NCBI RefSeq assembly: GCF_003253745.1
Contig: NZ_MZXV01000082.1
Coordinates: 25,238 to 89,237 of the forward strand
DNA from: Mesorhizobium kowhaii
GTDB lineage: Bacteria > Pseudomonadota > Alphaproteobacteria > Rhizobiales > Rhizobiaceae
Length of the DNA: 64,000 bases
Direction of reading: 5' to 3'
The position numbers and the translations under genes are program-made. This document shows, piece after piece, positions 7,888 through 16,918 of the stretch. Numbering within the stretch: the stretch's first letter is position 1; each line of letters starts with the position of its first letter. The notes below the pieces were generated by a model. That model had not been told where the DNA came from. It saw nothing but the letters and a program-made list of their open reading frames with translations, and did not search any database.

Positions 7888-9420
7888 TCACAGCGGGATA
7901 TTGTCGTGCTTCTTCCAGGGGTTCTGCATGTCCTTGTTGCGCAGCATCCGGAGCGCGCGCGCGATGCGGCGGCGGGTCGAGTGCGGCATGATCACCTCAT
8001 CGACATAACCGCGCTCGGCGGCGACGAAGGGGGACAGGAAGCGATCCTCGTAAGCCTTTGTATGGGCTGCGATCTTTTCGGCGTCGCCGATGTCCTTGCG
8101 GTAGATGATCTCGACCGCGCCCCGGGCGCCCATCACGGCGATCTGTGCAGTCGGCCAGGCATAGTTCATGTCGCCGCGCAGGTGTTTTGACGCCATCACG
8201 TCATAGGCGCCGCCATAGGCTTTTCTGGTGATGACGGTGATCTTCGGCACGGTGGCCTCGGCATAGGCGAACAGGAGTTTCGCGCCGTGCTTGATCAGCC
8301 CGCCATATTCCTGCGCCGTGCCGGGCAGGAAGCCGGGAACATCGACAAAGGTGACGATCGGGATCGAAAAGCAGTCGCAGAAGCGCACGAAACGGGCAGC
8401 CTTGCGGCTGGCGTCCGAATCGAGCACGCCCGCCAGCACCATCGGCTGGTTGGCGACGAAGCCGACGGTGCGGCCCTCGACGCGCCCGAACCCGGTGACG
8501 ATGTTCTTGGCGAAATTCTGCTGGATCTCGAAGAAGTCGCTTTCATCGGCGACCTTCAGGATCAACTCCTTGATGTCGTAGGGCTTGTTGGCATTGTCGG
8601 GGATCAGCCGGTCGAGCGACAGATCGTGGTCGGTGACCGACTGGTAGCATTCGATCTCCGGGAGCTCCGATGTGTTGGAGGCGGGCAGCAGGTCGACCAG
8701 CCGGCGCATCTGCAGCAGTGCCTCGACGTCATTGTCATAGGCGCCGTCGGCGATCGAGGATTTCGTCGTGTGGACGGAGGCGCCGCCGAGGCTCTCGGCG
8801 GTCACCGTCTCATTGGTGACGGTCTTCACCACATCCGGTCCGGTGACGAACATGTAGGAGGTGTCGCGCACCATGAAGATGAAGTCGGTCATCGCCGGCG
8901 AATAGACATCGCCGCCGGCACAAGGACCCATGATCAGCGAAATCTGCGGAATGACACCGGAGGCGAGCACATTGCGCTGAAAGATCTCGGCATAGCCGCC
9001 CAGTGCCGCCACGCCCTCCTGGATGCGCGCGCCGCCGGCATCATAGAGGCCGATGATCGGCGCACGGTTGCGCAGAGCCATCTCCTGCACCTTGATGACC
9101 TTTTCGGCATGCGCTTCCGACAGCGAACCGCCGAACACGGTAAAGTCCTTGGCGAACAGGTAAACCGGGCGGCCGTTGACGGTGCCCCAGCCGGTGACCA
9201 CACCGTCGCCGGCGATCTTGGTCTTCTCCATGCCGAAGTCGGTCGAACGGTGCTCGACATACATGTCGAATTCCTCGAACGAGCCCTCGTCGAGAAAGAC
9301 CTCGATGCGTTCGCGCGCGGTGAGCTTGCCCTTCTTGTGCTGCGCATCGATGCGGGCCTGGCCGCCACCCATGCGAGCGATGTCGCGGCGGCGCTCGAGT
9401 TCCTTCAGCACGTCCTTCAT
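7888..9420 (-). CDS. pccB: Acyl-CoA carboxylase carboxyltransferase (propionyl-CoA carboxylase beta)
   Basis: 510 residues, the usual length. The biotin-dependent carboxyltransferase fold is shown by GLYDAGGARIQEGV (first oxyanion hole), GPCAGGDVYSP and, in the second half, FVDVPGFLPGTAQE and KAYGGAYDVM. It would transfer carboxyl from biotin to propionyl-CoA, giving methylmalonyl-CoA. GGGAGG lies six bases before the ATG. The partner alpha (biotin) subunit is not in the window. Substrate specificity against acetyl- or methylcrotonyl-CoA is inferred from family resemblance. Confidence 0.92.
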   Translation of the reverse strand: MKDVLKELERRRDIARMGGGQARIDAQHKKGKLTARERIEVFLDEGSFEEFDMYVEHRSTDFGMEKTKIAGDGVVTGWGTVNGRPVYLFAKDFTVFGGSLSEAHAEKVIKVQEMALRNRAPIIGLYDAGGARIQEGVAALGGYAEIFQRNVLASGVIPQISLIMGPCAGGDVYSPAMTDFIFMVRDTSYMFVTGPDVVKTVTNETVTAESLGGASVHTTKSSIADGAYDNDVEALLQMRRLVDLLPASNTSELPEIECYQSVTDHDLSLDRLIPDNANKPYDIKELILKVADESDFFEIQQNFAKNIVTGFGRVEGRTVGFVANQPMVLAGVLDSDASRKAARFVRFCDCFSIPIVTFVDVPGFLPGTAQEYGGLIKHGAKLLFAYAEATVPKITVITRKAYGGAYDVMASKHLRGDMNYAWPTAQIAVMGARGAVEIIYRKDIGDAEKIAAHTKAYEDRFLSPFVAAERGYVDEVIMPHSTRRRIARALRMLRNKDMQNPWKKHDNIPL

Positions 9421-9830
9421 CGATTACCTCCCAGGCCAGCGGCATTTCGTGGTAATCGTGCCGGCAAGCGAGTGCAAGCACCGCTTGCGCCATGGTTTTG
9501 TTGCGCTGCAGCATGACGCCCCTTGCATTTGGCCGCGAACTGGGCCATATGCGGCGACATAGGCGCTTGGGCCGGGAACAATCCGGCCTTCTCGACAAAT
9601 GAGACTGGTTGCGTCTGTTTTCCCTCTTTCCGGTATATCGGCCCCCTCTTTCCGGTACATCACAAAGCGGCGAAAAAGCCCCGTGGTATGATGCCTGCGG
9701 GCACGACAGCGCAGCCGAGTGGACGATCCCGTCCGCCCGCCTTGTCGTTTCATGACAATTTATCCGACGGCAGGTTGCGCCCTGCCGCCATTGATGTTTG
9801 CGGCCAGGAGCCGCGTGAAAGAAGAATATT
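9421..9830. other. 410-bp intergenic region between pccB and the DEAD-box gene
   Basis: Divergent control region. It holds two direct copies of CCCTCTTTCCGGTA about 24 bases apart (around 9620-9656). No gene was recognised. Part of it may be a long 5' leader of the helicase mRNA. Confidence 0.45.
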
Positions 9831-11243
9831 TTGACCAACGAAAACACTTTGCTCGGTACTGGGGAACTCTCTGGTTTCGCAGCACTTGGAATTACGGGCG
9901 CGCTGCTCAAGGCGACCCATGCCGCCGGCTTCACCGAGCCGAAGCCGATCCAGACCCAGGCGATCCCGCCGCAGCTGGAAGGCCGTGACATTTTCGGCAT
10001 TGCCCAGACCGGTTCGGGCAAGACCGCGGCCTTTGCGCTGCCGATCCTGTCGAAGATCATCGCTCTCGGCACCAAGCGCCGGCCGAAGACGGCGCGTGCG
10101 CTGATTCTGGCGCCGACGCGCGAACTCGCCGTGCAGATCGAGGACATGATCAAGTTGCTCGCCAAGGGCGCGCATGTCTCGACCGCGCTCGTGCTCGGTG
10201 GCGTCTCGCGCTTCAGCCAGGTGAAGAAGGTTGCGCCCGGCGTCGACATCCTGATCGCCACACCAGGCCGGCTGACCGATCTGGTGCGTGAGGGCGACCT
10301 CGTGCTTGCCGACACCAAATGGCTGGTGCTGGACGAAGGCGACCGCATGCTGGATATGGGCTTCATCAACGACGTCAAGCGCATCGCCAAGGCGACCGCG
10401 CCCGACCGTCAGACGGTGCTGTTCTCCGCGACCATGCCAGCCGAAATCGCCGAACTGGCGAAAGGCCTGTTGAAGAACCCGATCCGCGTCGAAGTCGCCC
10501 CCCACAGCACGGCGGCAGCCGAGATTGTGCAGGGCGTCGTCTTTGCCCGCACCAAGCAGAAGCGCCAGGTGCTGTCGACCATGCTCGCCGACGAGGCGAT
10601 GAAGTCCGTCATCATCTTTTCGCGCACCAAGCATGGTGCCGACCGGGTGACCAAGGACCTCGAGCGCGACGGCTTCAAGGCCGCCGTCATCCATGGCAAC
10701 AAGTCGCAGAACGCCCGCCAGAAGGCGCTGAACGATTTCCGTGAGGGCTCGGTGCGCATTCTGGTGGCGACCGACATCGCGGCGCGCGGCATCGACGTGC
10801 CCGGCATCAGCCATGTCGTGAATTTCGACCTGCCGGACGAAGCCGAGAGCTATGTCCACCGCATCGGCCGCACCGGCCGCAACGGTATGGACGGTATCGC
10901 CATCACGCTCTGCGATCCGTCGGAAAACAGCAAGCTGCGCCAGGTCGAGCGCATCATCCGCACCAAGCTGCCGATCGTTGCCGACCATCTCGGCAGCCCT
11001 GATCCGCTGCGCAATCCGGCTGAAAAGAACGAGCGCTTCGAGCCGGCCAATGACCGCAACGGCAATGGTCGTCGCGACGGCAGGCGGCCCGGTGGCGAGA
11101 ACAAGGGCAACGGCTTTGGCAAGAAGCGCTTCGGCGACAAGCCTGCCTTCGCTGGCGAGCGCAAGCCGGAAGGCGCCAAGCCTTTCAAGGGCAACAACAA
11201 GCGCCGCTTTGGCGGTAAGCGTCCGGCTGCGCGGGCTGCGTAA
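9831..11243 (+). CDS. DEAD-box ATP-dependent RNA helicase with DEGD motif II
   Basis: RhlE-like helicase of 470 residues. Motif I AQTGSGKT is at about residues 58-65, Ia PTRELA near 94, II near 168, III SAT near 199 and VI HRIGRTGR near 345. Motif II reads VLDEGDRMLDMGF, so the family's third position alanine is glycine. The C-terminal 90 residues are rich in Arg, Lys, Gly and Asn, as in RNA-binding tails. No ATG fits: the frame starts with TTG at 9831, preceded by GAAAGAAGAA. An AT-rich start and long leader would suit cold-induced expression, which is inference. Confidence 0.93.
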   Translation: MTNENTLLGTGELSGFAALGITGALLKATHAAGFTEPKPIQTQAIPPQLEGRDIFGIAQTGSGKTAAFALPILSKIIALGTKRRPKTARALILAPTRELAVQIEDMIKLLAKGAHVSTALVLGGVSRFSQVKKVAPGVDILIATPGRLTDLVREGDLVLADTKWLVLDEGDRMLDMGFINDVKRIAKATAPDRQTVLFSATMPAEIAELAKGLLKNPIRVEVAPHSTAAAEIVQGVVFARTKQKRQVLSTMLADEAMKSVIIFSRTKHGADRVTKDLERDGFKAAVIHGNKSQNARQKALNDFREGSVRILVATDIAARGIDVPGISHVVNFDLPDEAESYVHRIGRTGRNGMDGIAITLCDPSENSKLRQVERIIRTKLPIVADHLGSPDPLRNPAEKNERFEPANDRNGNGRRDGRRPGGENKGNGFGKKRFGDKPAFAGERKPEGAKPFKGNNKRRFGGKRPAARAA

Positions 11244-11317
11244 GCCAGAACGCGTTGTAATCAGTCAAGCTTAGGCTGGCTGATTGCCCGTGAGTGACAA
11301 AGACGTGAGTGACAAAG

Positions 11318-11353
11318 AAAGGGCGGCTGAAGCGATGCTTCGGTCGCCCTTTT
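11318..11353 (+). terminator. Terminator between the helicase and the convergent hydrolase
   Basis: AAAGGGCG...CGCCCTTTT with an inner CTGAAGC/GCTTCGG stem. T-rich on the plus strand and A-rich on the left side, so it may serve both convergent genes. It is preceded by a tandem GTGAGTGACAAA repeat (11290-11316). Confidence 0.75.
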
Positions 11354-11363
11354 CGTCTGGAGG

Positions 11364-12338
11364 CTACTTGGCCACCGCCTCGACCCAGACGGCGATCCTT
11401 TGCGCCAGAAAGGTCGTGGTCGATGGCGACAGTGCATCGCCGGCGATGACGTGGTTGTCGGGATCGCCGGTGTCGTCGACCGGAACCAGTTCATGCGGCG
11501 CGCCCCAGCGCCCGGCGCTTTCGCGGGTGCGGTCTTCGCGCACCACTCTGTCGGAATCGGAGAAGATGAAGAGAGCCGGTATGGTCGCCTTTTCCACCGG
11601 CGCGGCGTAGGCGAGCTCGGTCAGCGCTGCCATCGGCAGTGTCGCGGCCATCGGATATTTGTGCGTCCAGAATTTCTCGTGCAGGGCGTTGCGGGTCGGA
11701 AAGCTGCGTTCCTTGCCGCCGACGAGCTCGGCAATCTGCTTGCCCCAGGGCATGGTCAGGATCTCGGCGCCGGACGCCTTGACGCCGAAATTCGGCGAGA
11801 TGAACGCAATCGCCGCCACACCGTCCGACGCGCCCGGCTGCGTTGCCGCCCATGTCGCCAGCGAGCCGCCGGTCGAGGTCGAGATGACGATCACCTTGTC
11901 GCCGATCGCCCGGCCGATGGCGAGCGCCTCCTCATAATCGTTGATCCAGGCATTGACGCTGCCTTGCGTCATCGCCGCGCCGTCCTGCCCGTGACCAGTA
12001 AGGCGGGTGTAGAACAGATTGGCGTCGAGCTGGTCGGCCACCTCGTCCGGCAGCGGGCGGACCTCGCCCTTCGATGCGGAAAAGCCGTGGATATAGACGA
12101 TCGACAGCGGCGTCCTGGCATGCACCATCGGATTGGCCCAGACGATCTCCTTCTCCAGCCCGTCACGGATTCCGGGTGTGGCGGCTTCTATCTTCGCCAC
12201 ATAGGCCTGCGGATCGTCGCCGATGACCGAGGGATCGAAACGGATCGTGGTGTCGACTTTGACGCGCGGGCCAAGCACGAAAGCCAGTGCGAGGACAATG
12301 ACAAGGCCCAGCACAGCAAGCACGATCCGTCGCCCCAT
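11364..12338 (-). CDS. Membrane-anchored alpha/beta hydrolase
   Basis: 324 residues from MGRRIVLAVLG, chosen because GGAG lies just upstream and the hydrophobic N-terminus then acts as a signal anchor. The stretch SIVYIHGFSASKGE is the oxyanion region of alpha/beta hydrolases, and ISTSTGGSLA is the nucleophile elbow with serine in place of the first glycine of GxSxG. A late DNHVIAGD stretch could supply the catalytic histidine. Substrate unknown. Confidence 0.82.
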   Translation of the reverse strand: MGRRIVLAVLGLVIVLALAFVLGPRVKVDTTIRFDPSVIGDDPQAYVAKIEAATPGIRDGLEKEIVWANPMVHARTPLSIVYIHGFSASKGEVRPLPDEVADQLDANLFYTRLTGHGQDGAAMTQGSVNAWINDYEEALAIGRAIGDKVIVISTSTGGSLATWAATQPGASDGVAAIAFISPNFGVKASGAEILTMPWGKQIAELVGGKERSFPTRNALHEKFWTHKYPMAATLPMAALTELAYAAPVEKATIPALFIFSDSDRVVREDRTRESAGRWGAPHELVPVDDTGDPDNHVIAGDALSPSTTTFLAQRIAVWVEAVAK

Positions 12339-12434
12339 CGCAGACTCCACGCAACAATTTCTCAGCCTATGGCGGCGGTCACAAACAGGCAACGCCCTGC
12401 CCGGAGAGGGGAGCCTGCCAATCTCGATGGCGTT

Positions 12435-13256
12435 CTATTCGCTTTGTGGCTTGCGGTCGTAGTGCAACGGCCGCGCCTTCCAACTGGTCATCAGGCTGAT
12501 CACCCCTCTGCACAGCGGCCTCGGTAGCAGGCTGAGCAGTTTCAGAGGCCAGCTCAGCCGGCGCGGGAAGGTGACTTCGAAGCCGCCGGACTTGATGCCC
12601 CGGGCCATACGGCGCGTCGCGCGGCTGACCGGCATCAGCCCCGGCATCGGCAGCATGTTCTTCTCGGTCAGAGCGGTGTCGATGAAGCCCGGGTTGATCA
12701 CCTGGATACGCACATTCATCTTGTCGAAGTCATATTTCAGCGACTCGGCCAGGATGTTGATCGCCGCCTTGGTGCCGCCATAGGCGGCCGTGGTCGGCCA
12801 GCCGAAATAGGCGGTGACCGAGCCGACCAGCACGACGTGGCCGCGTGCCCGCACACGCATGCGCTGGATGACGGGCACCAGGCCGTTGATGATGCCGAAA
12901 TAGTTGACATCGAAGGACCGGTGAAAGTCGTTGACGACTAGATTTTCTCCCGGCGTCGAAATGTAGTTCCCGGCATTGAAGACGGCGAGCACGATAGGCC
13001 CGAGTTCCTTCTCGATCGCGGCGACGGTTTTTGCCATGCGCGGCTCGTCGGTGACATCACAGGGAAAGGCCGTGACACTGCCCGGCATCTGCGCGGTCTC
13101 GACGACAAGCGTGTCGATCGGATCGTCGTCGAGCGCTGTCACCGCGACGGCATAGCCCTGGGACGCAAGATCCCTGGCCAGTGAACGGCCGATGCCGCTG
13201 CTGCCGCCCGTGATCCAGGCGACGCCGTGATTCGGATTGGCTCGATAGAGTGTCAT
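12435..13256 (-). CDS. Short-chain dehydrogenase/reductase
   Basis: 273 residues. N-terminal Rossmann motif ITGGSSGIGRSLA, then NAGNY (NNAG-like), the catalytic serine in VGSVTAYFG and the YGGTK pair that fits YxxxK. The C-terminal extension MARGIKSGGFEVTFPRR resembles that of SDRs annotated as oxidoreductases of unknown substrate. It is transcribed away from cysK. Confidence 0.88.
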   Translation of the reverse strand: MTLYRANPNHGVAWITGGSSGIGRSLARDLASQGYAVAVTALDDDPIDTLVVETAQMPGSVTAFPCDVTDEPRMAKTVAAIEKELGPIVLAVFNAGNYISTPGENLVVNDFHRSFDVNYFGIINGLVPVIQRMRVRARGHVVLVGSVTAYFGWPTTAAYGGTKAAINILAESLKYDFDKMNVRIQVINPGFIDTALTEKNMLPMPGLMPVSRATRRMARGIKSGGFEVTFPRRLSWPLKLLSLLPRPLCRGVISLMTSWKARPLHYDRKPQSE

Positions 13257-13427
13257 GCTGCGCCCTGTCGACTTGTTCGTGCCTTGCTCTAGCGATGAAG
13301 AAATCGAATGAAAAGAGTGCTTTCATCACAGTGAGGAAATGAACTGTGGGCCATGAAGGCGATATTGAGAAGCGTCGGCGCGGCAACAGTGCCGCAAATG
13401 CGACTGGTCCAGACAAATTCTTGCCTT

Positions 13428-13448
13428 GAAACCGAAGCTTCGGGTTTC
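13428..13448. promoter_or_regulatory. Inverted repeat upstream of cysK
   Basis: GAAACC-GAAGCTTC-GGGTTTC is a near-perfect palindrome 35 bases before the cysK ATG. It could be an operator or an mRNA hairpin. No known consensus was recognised. Confidence 0.3.
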
Positions 13449-13482
13449 TACGGTTTCGGCGCAGCTACACAAGGAATCCTGA

Positions 13483-14517
13483 ATGCCCCGTTCTGTGATC
13501 GACGTGATCGGCAACACGCCTCTGATCCGCCTCAACAAAGCGTCTGAACAAACCGGTTGCGAGATCCTGGGCAAGGCCGAGTTCATGAATCCGGGCCAGT
13601 CGGTCAAGGATCGCGCCGGTCTGTTCATCATCCGCGACGCCGAGCAGCGCGGGCTGCTGAAGCCCGGCGGCGTCATTGTCGAGGGAACGGCCGGCAATAC
13701 CGGCATCGGGCTGACGCTGGTCGCCAAGGCGCTGGGATACCGCACCGTCATCGTCATTCCCGACACGCAGAGCCAGGAAAAGAAGGACACCATCAAGCTG
13801 CTCGGCGCCGAGCTGATCGAGGTGCCTGCGGTGCCTTACAAGAACCCCAACAATTACGTGAAACTGTCGGGGCGGCTGGCCGAGCAGATGGCGCGGACGG
13901 AGCCGAACGGCGCCATCTGGGCCAACCAGTTCGACAATGTCGCCAACCGCGACGGCCATATCCGCACCACGGCGCAGGAGATCTGGAACCAGACCGGCGG
14001 CAAGGTCGACGGCTTTGTCTCGGCGGTCGGCTCGGGCGGAACGCTGGCCGGCGTCGCCTTCGGATTGAAAGCCAGGAGCAAGGACGTCAAGATCGCGCTC
14101 GCCGATCCGCTGGGGGCCGCGCTCTACAGTTTCTACACCAGCGGTGAGTTGAAGTCCGAAGGCAGCTCGATCACCGAAGGCATCGGGCAGGGGCGCATCA
14201 CCGCCAATCTCGATGGCTTCACGCCGGATTTTTCATTCCAGATCCCGGACGAGGATGCGCTGCCGATCGTCTTCGACCTGATCCAGGAAGAAGGCCTTTG
14301 CGTCGGTGGCTCGACCGGCATCAACATTGCCGGCGCGATCCGTCTGGCACGCGAACTTGGGCCCGGCCACACCATCGTGACCATCCTTTGCGACTATGGC
14401 ACGCGCTATCAATCGAAGCTGTTCAACCCGGAATTCCTGCGCGAGAAGAACCTGCCGATACCGGGCTGGATGGAGCAGCGGAGCACGATTTCGGTGCCGT
14501 TCGAAAAGGTCTCGTGA
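13483..14517 (+). CDS. cysK: Cysteine synthase A (O-acetylserine sulfhydrylase)
   Basis: PLP enzyme that makes cysteine from O-acetylserine and sulfide. 344 residues. The PLP lysine is K42 in NPGQSVKDRAG; EGTAGNTGIG is the phosphate/substrate loop and VGSGGTLAGV the PLP phosphate loop. AAGGAA precedes the ATG. The stop overlaps the start of the alaX-type gene by one base, so the two form an operon. The 344-residue form is longer than E. coli CysK (about 320) and is common in alphaproteobacteria. Confidence 0.93.
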   Translation: MPRSVIDVIGNTPLIRLNKASEQTGCEILGKAEFMNPGQSVKDRAGLFIIRDAEQRGLLKPGGVIVEGTAGNTGIGLTLVAKALGYRTVIVIPDTQSQEKKDTIKLLGAELIEVPAVPYKNPNNYVKLSGRLAEQMARTEPNGAIWANQFDNVANRDGHIRTTAQEIWNQTGGKVDGFVSAVGSGGTLAGVAFGLKARSKDVKIALADPLGAALYSFYTSGELKSEGSSITEGIGQGRITANLDGFTPDFSFQIPDEDALPIVFDLIQEEGLCVGGSTGINIAGAIRLARELGPGHTIVTILCDYGTRYQSKLFNPEFLREKNLPIPGWMEQRSTISVPFEKVS

Positions 14518-15260
14518 TGGCGCACCGGACCGAAGCGCTGTTTCGCGACGACGCCTATCTGCGCACGGCGGATGCCACGGTCGTTGCCGTCAACGACCGC
14601 GGCGGCATCATTCTCGACCGGACGATCTTCTACGCCACCTCGGGCGGCCAACCGGGCGATACCGGTTATCTCGAACGCGCCGATGGCAGCCGCATCGCCA
14701 TCGCCGCCACCATTACGGGCGAGACCAAGGACGAGATCATCCATGTGCCGGCGCTGGAGCAGAGGGTTCCAGAGGTCGGTGATCGCTTGAGCCTGGCGAT
14801 CGACTGGGAGCGCCGGCATCTTTTGATGCGCATGCACGCGGCTTGTCACCTGCTCACTGTGGTCTGCCCGTTCCCGATCACGGGCGCGTCTGTTTCCGAG
14901 GATGACAGCCGCGTTGATTTCGATATTCCCGACGCCAGCTTCAATAGGGAAGAGGTGACGGCGAGCCTGATGGATCTGGTGCGGGCCGATCACCCGATCT
15001 TCACCAGGCTGATCAGTGACGAGGAACTGGCCGCCAACCCCGGCCTGGTGAAATCCAAGAACGTCCGGCCGCCGGTCGGCACCGGTAAAATCCGCCTGGT
15101 CTGCATCGGTGACAACGCTTCGGTCGACAGCCAGCCCTGCGGCGGTACCCATGTCAAAAGCACCGGTGAAGTCGACGAAATCCATGTCGGCAAGATCGAG
15201 AAGAAGGGCCGCGAGAACCGACGCTTCCGCATCCGCTTCGGCCCGATGCCGGCGAACTGA
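14517..15260 (+). CDS. alaX: AlaX-type alanyl-tRNA editing protein
   Basis: 247 residues, a free-standing relative of the editing domain of AlaRS that hydrolyses Ser- or Gly-tRNA(Ala). YATSGGQPGDTG near the N-terminus, HAACH (zinc ligands HxxxH) near residue 107 and CGGTHVKSTGEV near residue 208 are the hallmark sites. The ATG overlaps the cysK stop (TGATG). Pairing with serine/cysteine metabolism is noteworthy, but the link is inference. Its stop codon is also the first base of a palindromic repeat. Confidence 0.93.
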   Translation: MAHRTEALFRDDAYLRTADATVVAVNDRGGIILDRTIFYATSGGQPGDTGYLERADGSRIAIAATITGETKDEIIHVPALEQRVPEVGDRLSLAIDWERRHLLMRMHAACHLLTVVCPFPITGASVSEDDSRVDFDIPDASFNREEVTASLMDLVRADHPIFTRLISDEELAANPGLVKSKNVRPPVGTGKIRLVCIGDNASVDSQPCGGTHVKSTGEVDEIHVGKIEKKGRENRRFRIRFGPMPAN

Positions 15261-15361
15261 TGCATGTCGCCCAAAAGTGGCCCCGGTTTGGGACAACGAC
15301 ATGCATAAAAACAAGACTTAAAGCGCGTCACCGGAACCCGTTTCAACGCGAAGCGCTTTAA
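15260..15361. repeat. 48-bp palindromic intergenic element, copy 1, with tail module
   Basis: Arms ATGCATGTCG/CGACATGCAT, inner CCCAAAA facing TTTGGG (one T shorter than in the other copies), core GTGGCCCCGG. A second inverted module (AAAGCGCG...GCGCTTTA) follows to 15361. It starts on the last base of the upstream stop codon. Confidence 0.85.
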
Positions 15362-15398
15362 TCGGACAATCACCGCCAAAAGGCGAGCAGGAGAAAAA

Positions 15399-16250
15399 AT
15401 GGCCGAGGACAGTCCTTTCACCGTCGACGCGGATTGGCTGCAGCAGCGCCTCGGCGAGCCGGGTCTGACGATCATCGACGCATCCTGGTATCTCCCGGCG
15501 CAGAAGCGCGATGCGCGCGGCGAATACCAGGCCGCCCACATTCCGGGCGCACGGTTTCTGGATCAGGATGCGGTTTCGGACCCGGATTCGCCGCTGCCGC
15601 ATACGTTGCCGTCACCGCAGCATTTTGCCCAGTATGTCGGGTCGATGGGTGTTTCGGCCGACGACACCATCGTCGTTTATGACGGTCCGGGTTTCTTCTC
15701 AGCGCCTCGGGCGTGGTGGATGTTTCGCGTGATGGGCGTCTTCCAGACCTATATTCTGGACGGCGGCTTCGATGGCTGGAAAGCGGCCGGCCGGCCGGTA
15801 ACGGCCGAACCGACCAAGATCGCGCCAAGTGTGTTTCATGCCAATTTCGACGCCGGTCGCGTCGCCAGCCTCGCCGACATGCGCCGGATCGTCGATACCG
15901 GGGAAAGCCAGATCGCCGATGCCCGTGGACCGGGCCGCTTTTCCGGCACGGAGCCTGAACCGCGCGCCGGTATCCGCTCCGGCCATATGCCTGGCGCGCG
16001 CAATCTGCCCTATTCGGCGCTGTCGGAAAATGGCGAGCTGTTGTCGAAGGACCGCCTGCGCAAGGTGATGGAGGCGGCGGGCATCGATCTGTCGAAACCC
16101 GTCATCACTTCGTGCGGTTCCGGCATTACAGCCGCGGTGGCGACGCTGGCGCTGGAAACGCTTGGCCATACCGACAACAGGCTCTACGACGGTTCGTGGA
16201 CGGAGTGGGGTGGGCGTTCCGACACGCCCGTCGTGACCGGCAAGGAATGA
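15399..16250 (+). CDS. sseA: 3-mercaptopyruvate sulfurtransferase
   Basis: 283 residues with two rhodanese domains: an inactive N-terminal one with AHIPGARFLDQD and VVYDGPGFFSAPRAWW, and the catalytic one with GHMPGARNLPY. The active-site cysteine is C239 in SCGSGITAAV; CGSGIT points to mercaptopyruvate rather than thiosulfate as donor. CAGGAG precedes the ATG. The GNAT gene starts in its stop codon (ATGA). Confidence 0.93.
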   Translation: MAEDSPFTVDADWLQQRLGEPGLTIIDASWYLPAQKRDARGEYQAAHIPGARFLDQDAVSDPDSPLPHTLPSPQHFAQYVGSMGVSADDTIVVYDGPGFFSAPRAWWMFRVMGVFQTYILDGGFDGWKAAGRPVTAEPTKIAPSVFHANFDAGRVASLADMRRIVDTGESQIADARGPGRFSGTEPEPRAGIRSGHMPGARNLPYSALSENGELLSKDRLRKVMEAAGIDLSKPVITSCGSGITAAVATLALETLGHTDNRLYDGSWTEWGGRSDTPVVTGKE

Positions 16251-16819
16251 AGACGATGGAAAACGGCGCGCTGGAAGACATCGAAGTCACGGTGACGTTT
16301 CTCGAGATGCATGTGCCGCCGGCCTATTCGCCACCGGTGCCCTATAACCGTCAGGTCGCGCTGTTGAAGACCAAGGACATTCCCCTGCATTTCTACCGCT
16401 ATTTGATGGACCGGGTGGGACGCAAATGGCACTGGGTCAATGTGCTGAGGCTGGATGACGACGAGCTTTCAGCCGGCATCCACCGCGAGGACCGCGACAT
16501 CAGGGTGCTCTATCTCGACGGTGCGCCGGCCGGCTTCTTCGACCTCAAGCCGCATCTGCCGGAAGAAGTCGAACTCGCCTATTTCGGCATGATGGAACAT
16601 GCGACAGGGCAAGGCATCGGCCGCTGGTTCCTGGGTGCGGCGATTGCAGCGGCGTGGTCGTACGGGCCCAAGCGGGTGACGGTGCAGACCTGCACGCTCG
16701 ATCATCCGGCGGCTTTGCCGCTCTACCAGAAGCTCGGCTTTGCACCGGTGGCGCAGAAGAAGGAAATCGTGCATCCGCTGACTTTCGGTGAACGCTCGGC
16801 CAGTGTCATGCGGCCGTGA
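16247..16819 (+). CDS. GNAT-family N-acetyltransferase
   Basis: 190 residues from the ATG that overlaps the sseA stop; a second ATG three codons on is also possible. GQGIGRWFLGAAI is the acetyl-CoA pyrophosphate loop, and the C-terminal ALPLYQKLGF motif is typical of GNAT enzymes. Substrate unknown. It is co-transcribed with sseA by position. Confidence 0.88.
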   Translation: MKTMENGALEDIEVTVTFLEMHVPPAYSPPVPYNRQVALLKTKDIPLHFYRYLMDRVGRKWHWVNVLRLDDDELSAGIHREDRDIRVLYLDGAPAGFFDLKPHLPEEVELAYFGMMEHATGQGIGRWFLGAAIAAAWSYGPKRVTVQTCTLDHPAALPLYQKLGFAPVAQKKEIVHPLTFGERSASVMRP

Positions 16820-16918
16820 CATCAGCCAAAATCTGAATCATCCGCTAACGCGCAAGAATCGGGTGGGAAGCATCAGCCTGAGCGCATAATTTCCGGTCAC
16901 GACACCGGAGATTTTACC

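Noticed and set aside
8287..9516. Open frame of 409 codons antisense to the carboxyltransferase gene
   Set aside because: Mirror of a clear family member, no ribosome site, no domain.
9750..10988. Open frame of 412 codons antisense to the helicase gene
   Set aside because: All helicase motifs are on the plus strand.
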